64,000 bases of DNA. Origin: Albifimbria verrucaria (Eukaryota; Ascomycota; Sordariomycetes; Hypocreales; Stachybotryaceae). The notes under the pieces were generated by a model. That model ran no database searches and was not told the origin of the DNA. It saw only the letters and a list, made by a program, of their open reading frames with translations. Numbering within the stretch: the first letter of the stretch is position 1; every line of letters starts with the position of its first letter. Both the position numbers and the translations under genes were made by a program. The DNA lies in NCBI GenBank assembly GCA_020081605.1, contig JAHREC010000009.1:2542001-2606000 (forward strand). Reading direction: 5' to 3'. This document shows positions 47,353-58,740 of the stretch, in pieces.

Positions 47353-47763
47353 ATGAAGCTACATACTCTGCTGGCGCTCCTAGCCTCAGGCATTCTCGTC
47401 GCTGCTAAAGGCGAAGCATGTGGGGACAGTGTCGCATGCAGCACTGTTTGCCAGCAGGGTCGATATTACCCTGAGGATATTGATGGGAAAATCCAATTTG
47501 CATGTGCTGTCGGTAAGACGGCAACCATCAACGGTTACGTTTGCCAAGGGATATCTTTCCAGGGAAACTCACTGAGCACACTTGATTCCACAAAGAATCC
47601 CTGTGATGAAGCTGGTGGAAAATTATGCTCTGGAATCTGCGTACTCCAGGCCGCTCAACAAAATGCTTTTACAAACGCCTGTCGGAAGTTGAAGGGCTAT
47701 TCCAGTAAAAAGGCTGATAGAAAGGTAACTGAGGCGCAGGCGAATGAGTGCTCGAAGGCCTAG
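47353..47763 (+). CDS. Small secreted 10-cysteine protein, function unknown
   Basis: 136 residues, intact, no intron. Signal peptide MKLHTLLALLASGILVAAKG; the mature part of about 116 residues has ten cysteines, enough for five disulfides, in blocks ACGDSVACSTVC, IQFACAVG, GYVCQG, KNPCDEAGGKLCSGICVL, TNACRKLKG and NECSKA. A TATA box (TATAAA, 47271-47276) lies 77 nt before the ATG with a CT/AC leader between. It has a decayed relative at 45228. The neighbouring genes also encode secreted products (small secreted protein at 49209, subtilase at 50109). Size, cysteine content and AT-rich location fit a fungal effector-like protein (inference). I do not recognise the family. Confidence 0.8.
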   Translation: MKLHTLLALLASGILVAAKGEACGDSVACSTVCQQGRYYPEDIDGKIQFACAVGKTATINGYVCQGISFQGNSLSTLDSTKNPCDEAGGKLCSGICVLQAAQQNAFTNACRKLKGYSSKKADRKVTEAQANECSKA

Positions 47764-49208
47764 TAGGTAGAAATTACAGAAAGACGTATCCTTTAAGGAG
47801 CGCAATATGCTGAATCCTATCATGTCCAGGAACTTCGACGAGTTACACAAATTCTGTAACACTAAGACAATGATTAGGCTCGTGTTCGGTGTAAATTCAT
47901 TGATTGTGAAGAGTGTACTGAAAGTTGTTCATCTCGAAAATATAACCCAACCACACATCTTGATAGCATTTGTCCCTGATGTATGTCTGCTGTTCAACTC
48001 AACTAAAGGCTTACTAAGAAGCACTATCTGCTGAGAATTTTTGACAGTCGGTTACGAAAGGCTATGCCAATGACGTACAACCTCAAACAAAGTTATAAAT
48101 TCGACATGTAGATAATGAAAGTCCGCGAGCCTGAGGAAATACTTATCAGCCTTGTGCTGGTAACTCTAGTCGGGCTCTAATGGAAGCAAAAACACCACGA
48201 CGGTGTTGCGTACCATCGAAAGAGAACTTTGGTACGACAAGAAATCTCAATGCTTTTGCAAGGCGAATGACTATTGGCTGAACAGCAAAGTTCTCAAGAA
48301 ATCGCAATACGCAGTGTCCTCTCCCAACACGTTCAAAACAAAACCAATACATCATCCCCAACGTTACTGCCGACTATCATGCCTTTCATTACTGCGCTAA
48401 TAGATACATGTTAGTTAACGTGTAGCGTTACGGCAATCCTCATAGGGATCTTATTGCCACACGTTATTCAGCATATCTCTAGCTCAAAGAAGCGCTTGGA
48501 GTTGCCAAACCAATGCATACCCAGCTCAGAGGACTAGACAACCCTTCTTTATGCAGTGGGAAAGAAGCATACTTCTTGTCTTTATTTTTATCGGATATGA
48601 CTGGGCTAGTCTTTCGATTAGTTCTCTAAACTCGGTGGAATGTCAAATCCACGTGAAAACCCTAGTTGAACTATGGTTGTGAGTGGGTTCGAATTCGTGT
48701 CTAGCATGTAGTGCCTTCAAGTTAATTACACACTCCTTGCTACCAGTATTAGGCTGAAATTCTCGCATGATCGCATTTCCAGGGTCACCATCCTACGCTT
48801 TACCTGTTCTTGCCAGTATTACGCTGCCTCCTCGTTGAGGCGAATGTCTCCGCGATATTGCTTGCAACTAGCCTATACCTGGCCGATTTTGGCCCATATT
48901 CCTTGTCACTTAAACATGAAATAGCACCTCTTACAGCTACTTCTCACATGACAAATGCTCACCGATGTTTTCCGTGCAATGGGAGTCCAGCAACATGATC
49001 TTACTCGGACAGGCTTCGTGTAATTTGTCCAAATTGAATCGGGTGTCAGTAGAGTGTGCTGATCCGACATCGCAGTCTGTGTAACGGGTGCAAGGCAAAG
49101 AATGAATATATAAAGGCGCTGTTACACCTTCCATTATTCATTACCAGTGGGCCAAGCACCAACGAGAATAATTGACCACCGCACAGTCCTCTCGAATCGC
49201 TTATCAAC
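47764..49208. other. AT-rich spacer
   Basis: No supported gene. The stretch 48175-48360 has an open but unrecognisable frame on both strands. A TATA box for the next gene (TATATAAAG) is at 49107-49115. Confidence 0.45.
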
Positions 49209-49643
49209 ATGCAGTTCACCACTAGCCTTCTGAGCCTTGCCCTTGTCGCGGCTGGAGTAACAGCTACTCCTAACGCTATCCTTGAAAGCCGCCAGATCGA
49301 TAATTTCTTTTTATCCAATACTTCTCTGAGCCCAACTGTCAGGGAACATTAGTCACTTCCAGCGGATTTCTTGACAATGGTAGCGATGAATGTCGCCTCC
49401 CCAGCCCAACTGTGTCCAACCCCAGCTGGAGGGTTAGACAGAACGGCATCAAACGACCAGGTATCTCAGCACTATCCCAGTGAAGACTATTGAGCGTGTC
49501 AATTTACTAATATTACGACAGTTAACGTCTATACTAACGCCGATTGCACTACGGGTAACGGAGGGAATGTGGTTACCGTGAATCCTGATCAATTTGGCTG
49601 TTTTACCCAGCACGTCGGATCTGTCAAGTTTGGTTCAGTTTAA
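49209..49643 (+). CDS. Small secreted 4-cysteine protein, function unknown, one frame break
   Basis: About 124 residues. Signal peptide MQFTTSLLSLALVAAGVTA, then a possible Kex2-like ESR site. Exons are 49209-49460 and 49522-49643; the intron GTATCT...TTACTAATATTACGACAG has a branch site. A break at CCC 49331-49333 is repaired by one C: before it the frame gives IDNFFLSNTSL, after it GTLVTSSGFLDNGSDECRL, and exon 2 continues VNVYTNADCTTGNGGNVV and ends KFGSV. Both sides of the break are coding-like and the splice phase only works with the repair, so this is probably a live gene. The TATA box is 94 nt upstream. Not recognised; the context is the secretome island. Confidence 0.7.
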
Positions 49644-50108
49644 TTAGCCCTTGAGAAAGCAGGTTGGGTACCAGACGGTTGGGGGCTACAATGAACTTCA
49701 AGTCTTTCACAGATAACTATTGTGATTAGGGTAAAATTTTCTACTGAATTGATCGTCCCTGATCAGCATTTGAATACTTCCAACGTGCTTGAACATTAAA
49801 CAAGGGTACAAGACCACAGTACATAAAAATGTTCAAGTGCTCATACTAGGTGGTCGCCCGAGCAAACCTATGAAACTTAAGAGATCGTGACTTATATGTA
49901 AAAAGACAAAATCCTAGTTGGTATACAGGTACCCGGAAGGACAACACTGCCTTACGAGGAAGCTATTCTGCATTGGACTATCTTGAATAAGCCAGGCTAG
50001 AGAGGGAGCAAGCCATGGAGGAGACTGAATGAGTGAAATAAATGTCCGCAGTTTCTCATATTGATTCATGGCCATACCTCTCGACAACGGAAACATAACG
50101 TAAGCACC
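49644..50108. other. Short intergenic, convergent 3' flanks
   Basis: AT-rich 3' flank between the plus-strand secreted protein and the minus-strand subtilase. Nothing recognised. Confidence 0.5.
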
Positions 50109-53100
50109 CTACATCAATATAGCCACCTCGATAATTGTTGTCATTGCCTGGGCACAGTTAGTGTTCAATCTCATACAATCCTCGAGAAACAACTCACACT
50201 TTGAAAAGTTATCTTGAAGCAAATCGATACAACATGGACCCTTGCCCGAATTCTTCGTGCATACGTCGTCTGCTTTGACTGGGTTTCCTTGTGATGGTTC
50301 GTCTTTGTGGAGTGGAGCGTCTGGGCTCACGCTGTCAACTGTCGATCTGCAGCCTTCCTTCCAACTGATTGACACTGTGTATTCTAGCAAAGGAGGGTCT
50401 GCTCTCCCTTGCAAGTACACAGTGTTACTTTCTGAGTTCATTTGGTACTGTCCCAACCACATATCCAAGCATAAATCGTTCGCTAACTTCCATGGAACCG
50501 ACTCAACAGTTTCCTTACCGCCGGTCACGCCGTTGCGATCTATGCACTGGCGAGTCCCAAGCTTATGCTCTACCAAGGTACTTTTCGGAGGTTGAGGCGG
50601 CTGTTCATGAGTTGATGTTGGCTTGGGCTGCGCAGTAGACTCTGCCCGTATAGTTGAGGTCGAGAATGATAAAGATAACCCCGGAAGCACACAGTTGCAT
50701 TGGCCATTGCGACACACGCGGGGCAGAGCACCAGAGCAAGATGTCGGCTCGCATCCCTTGTCAATATTTGGAGTGCAAGGAGTTGATAAGGGCTTTTTCA
50801 GCGTAGTGGTAGAGGTGGCAGATCTTATGGTAGACTTGGAAGATAGCATGGTAGACGTATCAGATGTCATGGCAGACGTGGAAGATACCATGGTAGAAGG
50901 CTGGCTTGAGATGCTCGTAGTTGGTTCAGTACCTGGTACACATTGGCCAGTTATGACCAAGTCGCGGGGTTGGTTAGGGACGAGACGACTGAGGTCTGGT
51001 ATAGGCTCATACCGACAGTATCCGCCTTTCTCAATAATCGATAGGTCTGCTCCATTCCATATACCAACGATGTCTCCATCCTGGGGTCGTTGTAGCGGCT
51101 CCAGCCGTTGTTAAGAATGTACTGTCGAAGGCCTTTGGGGTCATATCAGGTTCATTACCTTTTGCATCTTTCGGCAGACGTCCAGCTCTATGTACTCCAA
51201 GAAAATAGGCCGCGAGACCGGCTGTGTAGGCGGTGGCTATGGTCAAGGTTAACTAACATGTAGGGCAAGCTTGCTCCAGAAGAACTTTACCAATTGAGGT
51301 TCCAGACCCGGGCCTGTATCCTTTTGTCTCATCATCCCAGCTCGATTTGTTCCCGTTCACTTCCAGGGTCATGTATCCGGGCGCATAAATGTGTGGAATC
51401 CTTTTGCCACATCTATGCCTGACTTCCACCACCTTTGACCCGTCTCGGCATGCGCCGCCCCAACCACCATAAGCTCTGGAATATGGAGCCAACCATCTCG
51501 CTTGGACTCTTCCACTTTATCAGGTGGAGCACCGAAGAGCGCCGGCCAGCCATTTACCCCGAGTGAGTTGCCGGAGCCAGTTACAACAAAGACCCCTTGC
51601 TAATCAGAGTAGTGAGCAATGAATGTAACCGACTGATCCACTCTTCAAAACTCAGGGATTCGGTTTTCGTTCAAGCCCTGATCCTTTCTCGAATAGCTCC
51701 TTGTTGTAGTACCATGACAAAGAGAGAATTGCTCGGGTCTGATGGTTGTGTTGGGGACTGATTCGTTCTTGTTCAAGAATGGAGTCCAAAACCTTGGCCA
51801 CGCCCTCCAGCCATACATGCGGTGATGTACTGCCTCCTGATGGGCTCATACGAGGGACGCGTACGATGTATGGTTTCACTCTTTTGAGACACCCAAGTTT
51901 TTGCCCGCAATCATCCCCAACATGGCGGTGCCATGTGCCTTGCATGGGCCTCTGCATGCTCCTCCCAAAGGTGCTCCACTATCGTCACGGTGCTGCTGAC
52001 CGTCATAGTCCTCTCCCACGAAGATAAATTCAGATTTGGCGGCAATATTGACCCCATCGGAGAATTCAATGTGATCGAGTTGTGCACCGGTGTCTACTAT
52101 GTATACAGGAATGTCCTGCCCAGCACTGATGTCGAAGAAATAAAGGTTATCCAATTTGCCGGCTGACTTCTGGTTCCTGGAAAGGTATAACATTTGATTT
52201 CTACCAAGCTCGGTGAATCCGTCCACCTCCATTTGTGTTGCATACTTATGCTGGTATCGCCAGCTAGTCAAAGGGTCACCGCAATCAATACATTCTGTCC
52301 GTACTGAGACAATATTGGTAATTTTGAGGACGTCTTCGACCTGTCCCGGGTTGAGATATGCGCGCCAGAAGTTAACACCGAACCCCTTGACTTCTGACAC
52401 TCGAATATGGTTCTTGTTTCGTAGAATCTCATTGAGCTCCTTGGCAATATTGTCGGTTTCATGAGCATTGTTGCCGTCACGCGGCCAGAGTACATACCAC
52501 TCTGCAATGGGACAAGCGGGGCCTCATCTGTACCGTCTGTTTGGCGACGATGGCTTGTACTGCTCGATGACGGTGTACAGGTTATAGTTGTTGTAGTAGC
52601 CGTCATATCACATCCTGTTTTTGTGATTTCCGTGTGAGGGTTGCAGTCCGTGAGCACAGTACCAGTACAAGTGACTAAAACATCTGTGATTGTCTGAGTC
52701 TTGCACTCCGCTATCGATGTGACAGTTGCTTCGCCGTCCTCATCCCTAACATGACAGCCTCGCACCTCAGCACATGTAGGCTCCAGTGTCTTCGAGCTGA
52801 TAGTTACGAGGTCGCCATTTCGTGCAGTGGATAACATTACTGAGGTGCTAGTTGAGCAAATGGATGCTGTGCGGGTCTCACACTTCGTAGGCTCCGGTTC
52901 TGGAGGAAACGTGGGTATATGGTCAGGACCGACCCTTGAGAACTTCAATGTTAATCACGGTCGGAGTCTCCGTGTCTAGATAGAGATCTTACGTGAATTC
53001 TGGCCAAGGTGGAAGGTCACCACGAAAACCAATTGGTGGTGGAAGTTTCAAACGATCTCGTGGAGGAGGTCCACTTCAAACCAGGTTAGCATACGGTCCA

Positions 53101-55200
53101 TGGTTCCAGATCCTTTGCTAACTTACGGCGGATAGACACCTGGTGGAAGTTGGATTCTCCATCCTGAGATATCAATGTCGTTGAAGCGAACACATATCTG
53201 CACATTACGTTAAAGTGGCCCATTGACCAAGTTTAGATTTACTTACAGAAAAGAACCACAGCTTGCAAGGTATAACAGCTGTAATTCCGTCGCTCTTACC
53301 ATTTTCTGGGAAGGGCTCTGGTTTTTCGACCTTAATTTCTATCGGGGTGATAATAGCATCGGGTGGCCATTGGCTAAATGTGGGTATACGGGATTCCCTT
53401 TCCGATCCGGACTCTGACAATTGAGTTGTAATGGGTATAAGAGAGGTCTTCGTTGCAGTAAGAGTCCCTGGATTGTCAGGTATGAGAGTAAATGAGCTTC
53501 CTAATGTAGCGCTGGTGGTCTCTTTGCTAATAAATGGAAGTGTGGAAGTAGTTTCTCCTGTGACGGCCACTGAAGATGGTCCAAGCAAGCTGGTACTGGA
53601 ACCTGTAGATATCGAGGATAGTCCAAATAGACTGGTACTAGAACTTACAGACACTAAAGAAGACCCAAGAATGCTAGTACTAAAGCTTGCAGATACTAGG
53701 GAAGACTCAGTTGTGCTAGTACTAGAGCTTGTAAATACTGAGGAGGATCTAAGTATATCAGTACTAAAGCTCATAGATGCCAAGGGAGACCCAAGCAGGC
53801 TGGTACTTGAACTTGTAGGCGTTGAAGATATGGGTCCGCTGATAGTAGAGCTTGCAGATACTGAGGGAGACCCCAATATGCTAGTACTAGAGCTTGTTGA
53901 TGCTGAGGGAGACCCAGGCATATTGGTACTAAAACCTGTAGGCGTTGAAGATACAAATCCGCTGATAGTGGTGGTTGAAGGTTCGTTTAAACCGAATGTG
54001 ATTGTGCTTCCCTTTGTTCGGATAGTGGTCCCTGTTGATAGTAGAGGTATACCCATGGTCCCGGAATTAGAACTAGTGACCAAAGAATCAGGTGGATTAT
54101 CAGGCTGTCCCAGGGTAATTGTTCGAGGGCCTTCCGGTATAAGCGTTATGGTCTGATCCAGAGTAGTAACGATAGTCCAAGTAGTAATGGAACCTAATGT
54201 TACAGTCCGACGCTTATCAACAATGACAATTGGATCCACCGAGATTGATCGTTCAAAACCATTTGAATTCAATGTGGTTGTACCTCCCTGTGTTTTGGTA
54301 GTGGTCCTCGTGGATAGTAGAGGTACATCAATGGCTCTGGAATTAGATGTAGTGGCCATGGAAATGTGAGAACTATCAGGCTGTCCCAGGATAATTGTCT
54401 GGGAACCTTCAGGTATAAGCGTTATGGTCTGACCCAGAGTTGTTAGGACAGTCCGAGTAGCGACAGAAGTCAATACCAAGGTCTGACTCTTATCAATAAT
54501 GACGACTGGACCAACCAAGGTTGTTTTCTCAACAGGTTTGTAAAATTTAGGAGTCGGCGGTTTGATATTCAAAGTCGTTCCTAAGGTGACAATGCTTGTG
54601 GGTTTCGTGACTCCCGTTATAATTGCAGTATCGCTTCCAACAACGAATATGAAAGTTGGGGCTAAAGCATGCCCACTAGATGCTGGCTCAAGAGTGAAGG
54701 TATGTCCCAACGTAACGAGAGTTGTCTCTGCAGCCACTTGCCTCAGAGTCACAGTTGTAGTGCTAATGACTAGGATAGGACCCGCTGCCGTTGGCTGTCT
54801 AGGTTGACTGGTTTCTGTGATAAAAAATGGTTCATCTGTGACTCCAACACTTGAAACCAAGCTACCTAGTCCTGGAGCTGGAGGAATTACTTCCCCATTC
54901 GGAGACAGGCAGTTAAAATCACTCCCACAGTTGTAGGTCTCTGGGCAGCATCCGTAACCACAGCACCGTGTTCCTGTTCCGTATGAACTTGCGGTTTGGA
55001 AAAAAAGTTGGATAATACGGACCTGAACTACATCGGTGGCGTTGGCCACTAGAGGGACCACAACAGATGCCCGGCTCTGTGTCACAATCATATTGGCATC
55101 CGTTAGTGCCTCGGAGACAACCACTGGCAGAAACATGGATTGATGAGGCAGTTAGAGCCACTAGTAGGATGAAGAAGCATTGTTCTTTGAGAGGCCACAT
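50109..55200 (-). CDS. Very large modular secreted subtilase (S8) with Ser/Thr-rich repeats
   Basis: About 1,600 residues, five exons (53247-55200, 53127-53197, 52993-53073, 51291-52934, 50109-51236). Order: signal peptide MWPLKEQCFFILLVALTASS; cysteine knots with CCGYGCCPETYNCGSDFNC; two repeats of about 95 residues (TLGQTITLIPEG, TLGQPD); a 14-residue Ser/Thr repeat array; the IPCKLWFFS...ICVRF and WRIQLPPGVYPP module; a Thr/Cys-rich segment; a pro-domain with EVKGFGVNFWRAYL; then the S8 triad in IVDTGAQLDH (Asp), KAHGTAMLGM (His) and PGSGTSIATAYTAGLAAYFL (Ser, split by the last intron). The tail has a cysteine-rich piece (CEPTSCSGALPRVCRNGQC) and a globular end. All triad residues are present, so the enzyme should be active. 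About nine homopolymer breaks (for example G4 51083-51086, C4 51593-51596, T4 51882-51885) are repaired by single bases. Likely secreted or wall-linked. Confidence 0.85.
53585..53965. repeat. 42-nt coding minisatellite inside the subtilase gene
   Basis: About nine degenerate 42-nt units (14 residues, STSLLGSPS-like on the minus strand) encode the Ser/Thr-rich stalk. The unit length keeps frame, so copy-number change would lengthen or shorten the stalk without breaking the protein. Confidence 0.8.
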
Positions 55201-55937
55201 GACTGCTTGGTTTAGGAAGATCTGAGAATGGTCATACAGAAAGAGGTAATTTCGCCAGAAACAATGCTCAAAATTTGGCAGCCAGAGTAAGTTTGATAGC
55301 TTGAACTTGAAGGCTGTAGATGGGCCATTCCGCCTTTTAGTAACCAATTTATTTGTGAAAGATAGGCCTAACATTCTTGCCGGGCAGTTGACCTCCTGAG
55401 GACCTGGGTATAACCAAAAGTGGCTGTACAGATCATGATTACTTGAATGAGTCCAAGGCTTACCAACTCAAAGGCCGGTTGCGGGTTGATTATGGAGTTA
55501 AATTGTGATATAAATAATGTATGATTGTGGTGGTTGGATGGGGTCCATGTGGAAGCGGAGCGTTGGTTGGCTTTGCCAGCGGCGCAGCTCTGTCTAGTGT
55601 TGCCTTGAGTTTGATCTAACTATGTGCTCAAAATGGTTCAAAGTATGGTACCTGATAACCATTGTGAGTCACTTGGGGAAGAAGATTTGTCTAGAGCAGC
55701 TGTTCTGCGAGGCACCATAATGGTTGATCGAATCCGCGCCCGGAGAATCATAAATGCAAAGGAATTTCATCTTCATTATACTCAAAATGAGGGAGGCATA
55801 GACTATAAACTAGGACTAATGAGATTCAAAAGGCGCTGGTTGACGGACCAAACGTAGCCAACTCATTTGCTCAAATGCATGTTGCAACCAGCTTCACATC
55901 AAGATCCACCTAATATCATCCCTGTCAAGACTGCGTA
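55201..55937. promoter_or_regulatory. Subtilase promoter region
   Basis: Upstream of the minus-strand subtilase and downstream of the pro-domain gene. A TATTTATA element occurs near 55505-55520. A 77-codon plus-strand frame at 55624 is not supported. Confidence 0.45.
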
Positions 55938-56312
55938 CTACTCGAAAGGCTGTTCCTCACACAAGATATCATCATATGCGAATGAAGCGACCTTAATTAT
56001 GTCTGTCAGGCCATCGTGGCGAGTATAAAGGTAATCCAAGACTGGTGGGTTATGATAACTTACCTCGGGCAGCTTCATAACTTCCTCAAGTTCAGATTCC
56101 GTGAGTTGTGCGCGCCAAAAATTGATACCATAGCCCTTGACGGCACTAGTCTTGATGCGAGAAGCGTCGGCGATGGCTACAAGCTTCTCATAGCCGCGTT
56201 GGTTCAACTCATCATTCAGTCCGACCTCCTTCGGGTAGAACACGTAACGCCTCATGCCTTCGCCATTTTTGGCATCTGTCGGCTGAGAAGATGCTGCGTT
56301 GGACGAAGACAT
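55938..56312 (-). CDS. Stand-alone subtilase pro-domain / I9-type inhibitor-like protein
   Basis: 100 residues, two exons (56064-56312 and 55938-55991; intron GTAAGT...AATTAAG), no frame break. It starts MSSSNAASSQPTDAKNGEG with no signal peptide, then RRYVFYPKEVG, KGYGINFWRAQLTESELEEV and KLPEV, ending EEQPFE. The central block matches, position for position in style, the pro-domain of the neighbouring subtilase (KGFGVNFWRAYLNPGQVEDV). There is no catalytic domain, so it is a free pro-domain, comparable in principle to the yeast Pbi2-type cytosolic protease inhibitors (I9 fold). A TATA box (AGTATAAA, minus strand) lies about 56367-56374. It sits 740 nt upstream of the subtilase on the same strand. 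A role as inhibitor or folding helper of that protease is inference; a truncated duplicate that happens to be open is the alternative. Confidence 0.7.
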   Translation of the reverse strand: MSSSNAASSQPTDAKNGEGMRRYVFYPKEVGLNDELNQRGYEKLVAIADASRIKTSAVKGYGINFWRAQLTESELEEVMKLPEVSYHNPPVLDYLYTRHDGLTDIIKVASFAYDDILCEEQPFE

Positions 56313-57952
56313 TAGGAACCGAGGTGCAGGGCTCTATCAATGTGAGCATGTAGCTATGGATTGACGGTTTATACTAGGCCACGAGAGGAGCTTGGCCGAA
56401 AATATCTGCCTGGGAGGAGAAACTGTGTCAGGAGCCCCCAAAGGACGGGAGATTTAGGCAAACCAACCAGACTTGCTAGATGGGCATCTATTGGAGCGCC
56501 ACGCTTGCTCCGTTGGTTGGCGCTATGTTTTACGGCTGGACGTAGAAGTGAAGGTAGTATCGCCGGAAAACTACGCTTTGCCAACCAACACATCTACCCT
56601 GCAGGAATTTCAGTCATGCGAGCGCGGGATGCATGGTAACGTTCGGTTGCCTGACCATACAAAACATGCCATCTGGGTTGTCACACCGAAACAGCGGTTA
56701 GAGCGTGAAGGTGCAGAAGGGCTTTCGTCTACTTGCACACTTGCCAATAGTGAGCTGGATTTCACACTGTTCCACATGTGGATAATGTTTTTGATGAAAG
56801 GGTAGAGGCTGAATTCCTAATGCTGCGTCAGTAATATTGTATTGAATGCAAACTTGAGTAATGAGCTGGAATATCTTTGTTCAAATACTTGTAAGTGTTA
56901 TTCAAAACTTGCTGGAATCACGTCTGTGTTCACTGGTGAAGTTTGTCACCTTTACTTGTCGTATTTGTGTTGGCCACGACCAGAGTCTACTAACTATTAT
57001 TGGAACCAACCACTGATATAATTAGAATAAACTGATATGTCTATTTTGATATTTATGTTTAATTCCGTGTTATTCGTTTAAATCATTTGCTGTAAAATGT
57101 GAATGAAAAGACGTAAGGCTCAGAATCACCTTCAAGTGAAAACTTGTGGTATGCACCGATTTACAGTATGAGAGCCAAGACGAGTAATGGTTGGGAGATG
57201 ATATCTTTACCTTTCTCTGTTGGAGTTTGTACAACAGCTTTGATTTCGTATCTAGATGTCAAGTAAGAAAAACAACAAAATAGATTATGGTGGGTTCATC
57301 GTCCTTGGATTAATACTGTACTGTAAAATGCTATGCTGTAATGTTTCGATCAAGGATTTCTACTGTTGTAGAAGTAGAATGGTGTGCTATTGGTGTAAGT
57401 TGATGATGGCGACTTTTGCCAACCTAACTTGGGTATTTGATACTGTATTAACAATAACCAGAATGCTACATCTGCTCAAACATGTCTAAAAGTCTCAACG
57501 CTGAGAAAACAAATAAATTGTCTAGTTCATTCTGCAGCGTCCAGAGGTGAATGGCATGTTATGTTCAGCTCCACCAAGACCAGACTAGCCCCAAAGACGT
57601 TGAATTGAGCCTCTGCACGTCCGTCCGTATTCATTTATTTCCACACACACCCTCCCTCCCTAACAAACCGTCCAGACCTGGCTTTTCTCTCTCTCTGCCT
57701 CCCCAAAGACACACCCCCTCCCCTCTCCTCCTCTTTCAAACCTCTCTTCCCTCCTCCCTCCGCCTCTCGCATCACGCACCCCCACGAGACCACCCAGCAG
57801 ACGCGCATTCGCAACGACGAAGCGCCCTCCCAACACCAGACCCTCCCCGCGACCAGTTCAACACCGCCAAACTGTCCGGCGCGCAGCAGCAGCCCGGCCG
57901 GGGCGACGAGCCCGCGTCGCCCTCGAGCCCCAATAGCCTGCACCGGCCTATC
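56313..57952. other. Intergenic: right edge of the secretome island, then CT-rich Snx3 leader
   Basis: The left two-thirds are AT-rich with no supported gene; a 110-codon plus-strand frame at 56473 has no features. From about 57.65 kb the DNA becomes strongly C/T-rich and GC-richer and forms the leader of the Snx3 gene. Confidence 0.45.
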
Positions 57953-58740
57953 ATGCAGGCCATGCCCGACACGAGGCAGCAGAGCTTCGACGAGATCTAC
58001 GGGCCCCCGAGAACTTTCTCGAGATCGAGGTGAGCAGTGCCTTTGCTGGTGGTTGTCTGTCGTGGTGCTGCTGTTTCCCAGCCTTGGTGATGATGACGAC
58101 GGAGCTTCCGCCGATCGCTTCTCCCCAAGAGCTGCCAAACACCTCCCACCCACGCCAATTCCTCCCGTCCAGACAACATCACCCAAAACCAAGCTCGCTC
58201 ACCTACTCACACGCTCCCTCCTCCAGGTCCGCAACCCCGCACCCACGGCATCGGGCGCTCCATGTACACCGACTACGAGATCATGTGCCGCACCAACATC
58301 CCGGCCTTCAAGCTGCGCCAGAGCAGCGTGCGCCGCCGCTACTCCGACTTCGAGTACTTCCGCGATATCCTCGAGCGCGAGTCCGCCCGCGTCACCATCC
58401 CGCCCCTGCCCGGCAAGGTCTTCACCAACCGCTTCAGCGACGACGTCATCGAGAACCGCCGCGCCGGCCTCGAGAAGTTCCTCAAGATTGTCGTCGGCCA
58501 CCCCTGCTCCAGACGGGGAGCAAGGTCCTGGCTGCTTTCGTGCAGGGTAAGCTTCGCCCCTCCTGTCTCGTGCTTTGTCCCTTCCGCCAGCTCCGGCTTT
58601 GAAGAGCGCATCGTGCCTGTGCTCGTACGGCTCATAATCTGCAAGCTGGCGCGGACAACCACAACCACAACCCCCAAAACCTGCAAGCTAATCTCTAACC
58701 TCCAATCGCAGACCCCAACTGGGACCGTAACGCCTGGTGA
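57953..58740 (+). CDS. SNX3: Sorting nexin Snx3/Grd19 (PX domain)
   Basis: PX-domain protein of about 142 residues for PI3P binding and retromer-linked retrieval from endosomes. It starts [19 protein letters not shown], then the PX core with [37 protein letters not shown] (RRYSDF phosphoinositide-binding Arg/Tyr), [31 protein letters not shown], and ends DPNWDRNAW. Exons are 57953-58029, 58227-58546 and 58712-58740. Breaks in the C5 run near 57993, the C4 run near 58234 and C4 58501-58504 are each repaired by one C. An open frame upstream of the ATG is probably leader; the chosen Met matches the compact N-terminus usual for Grd19. Confidence 0.92.
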
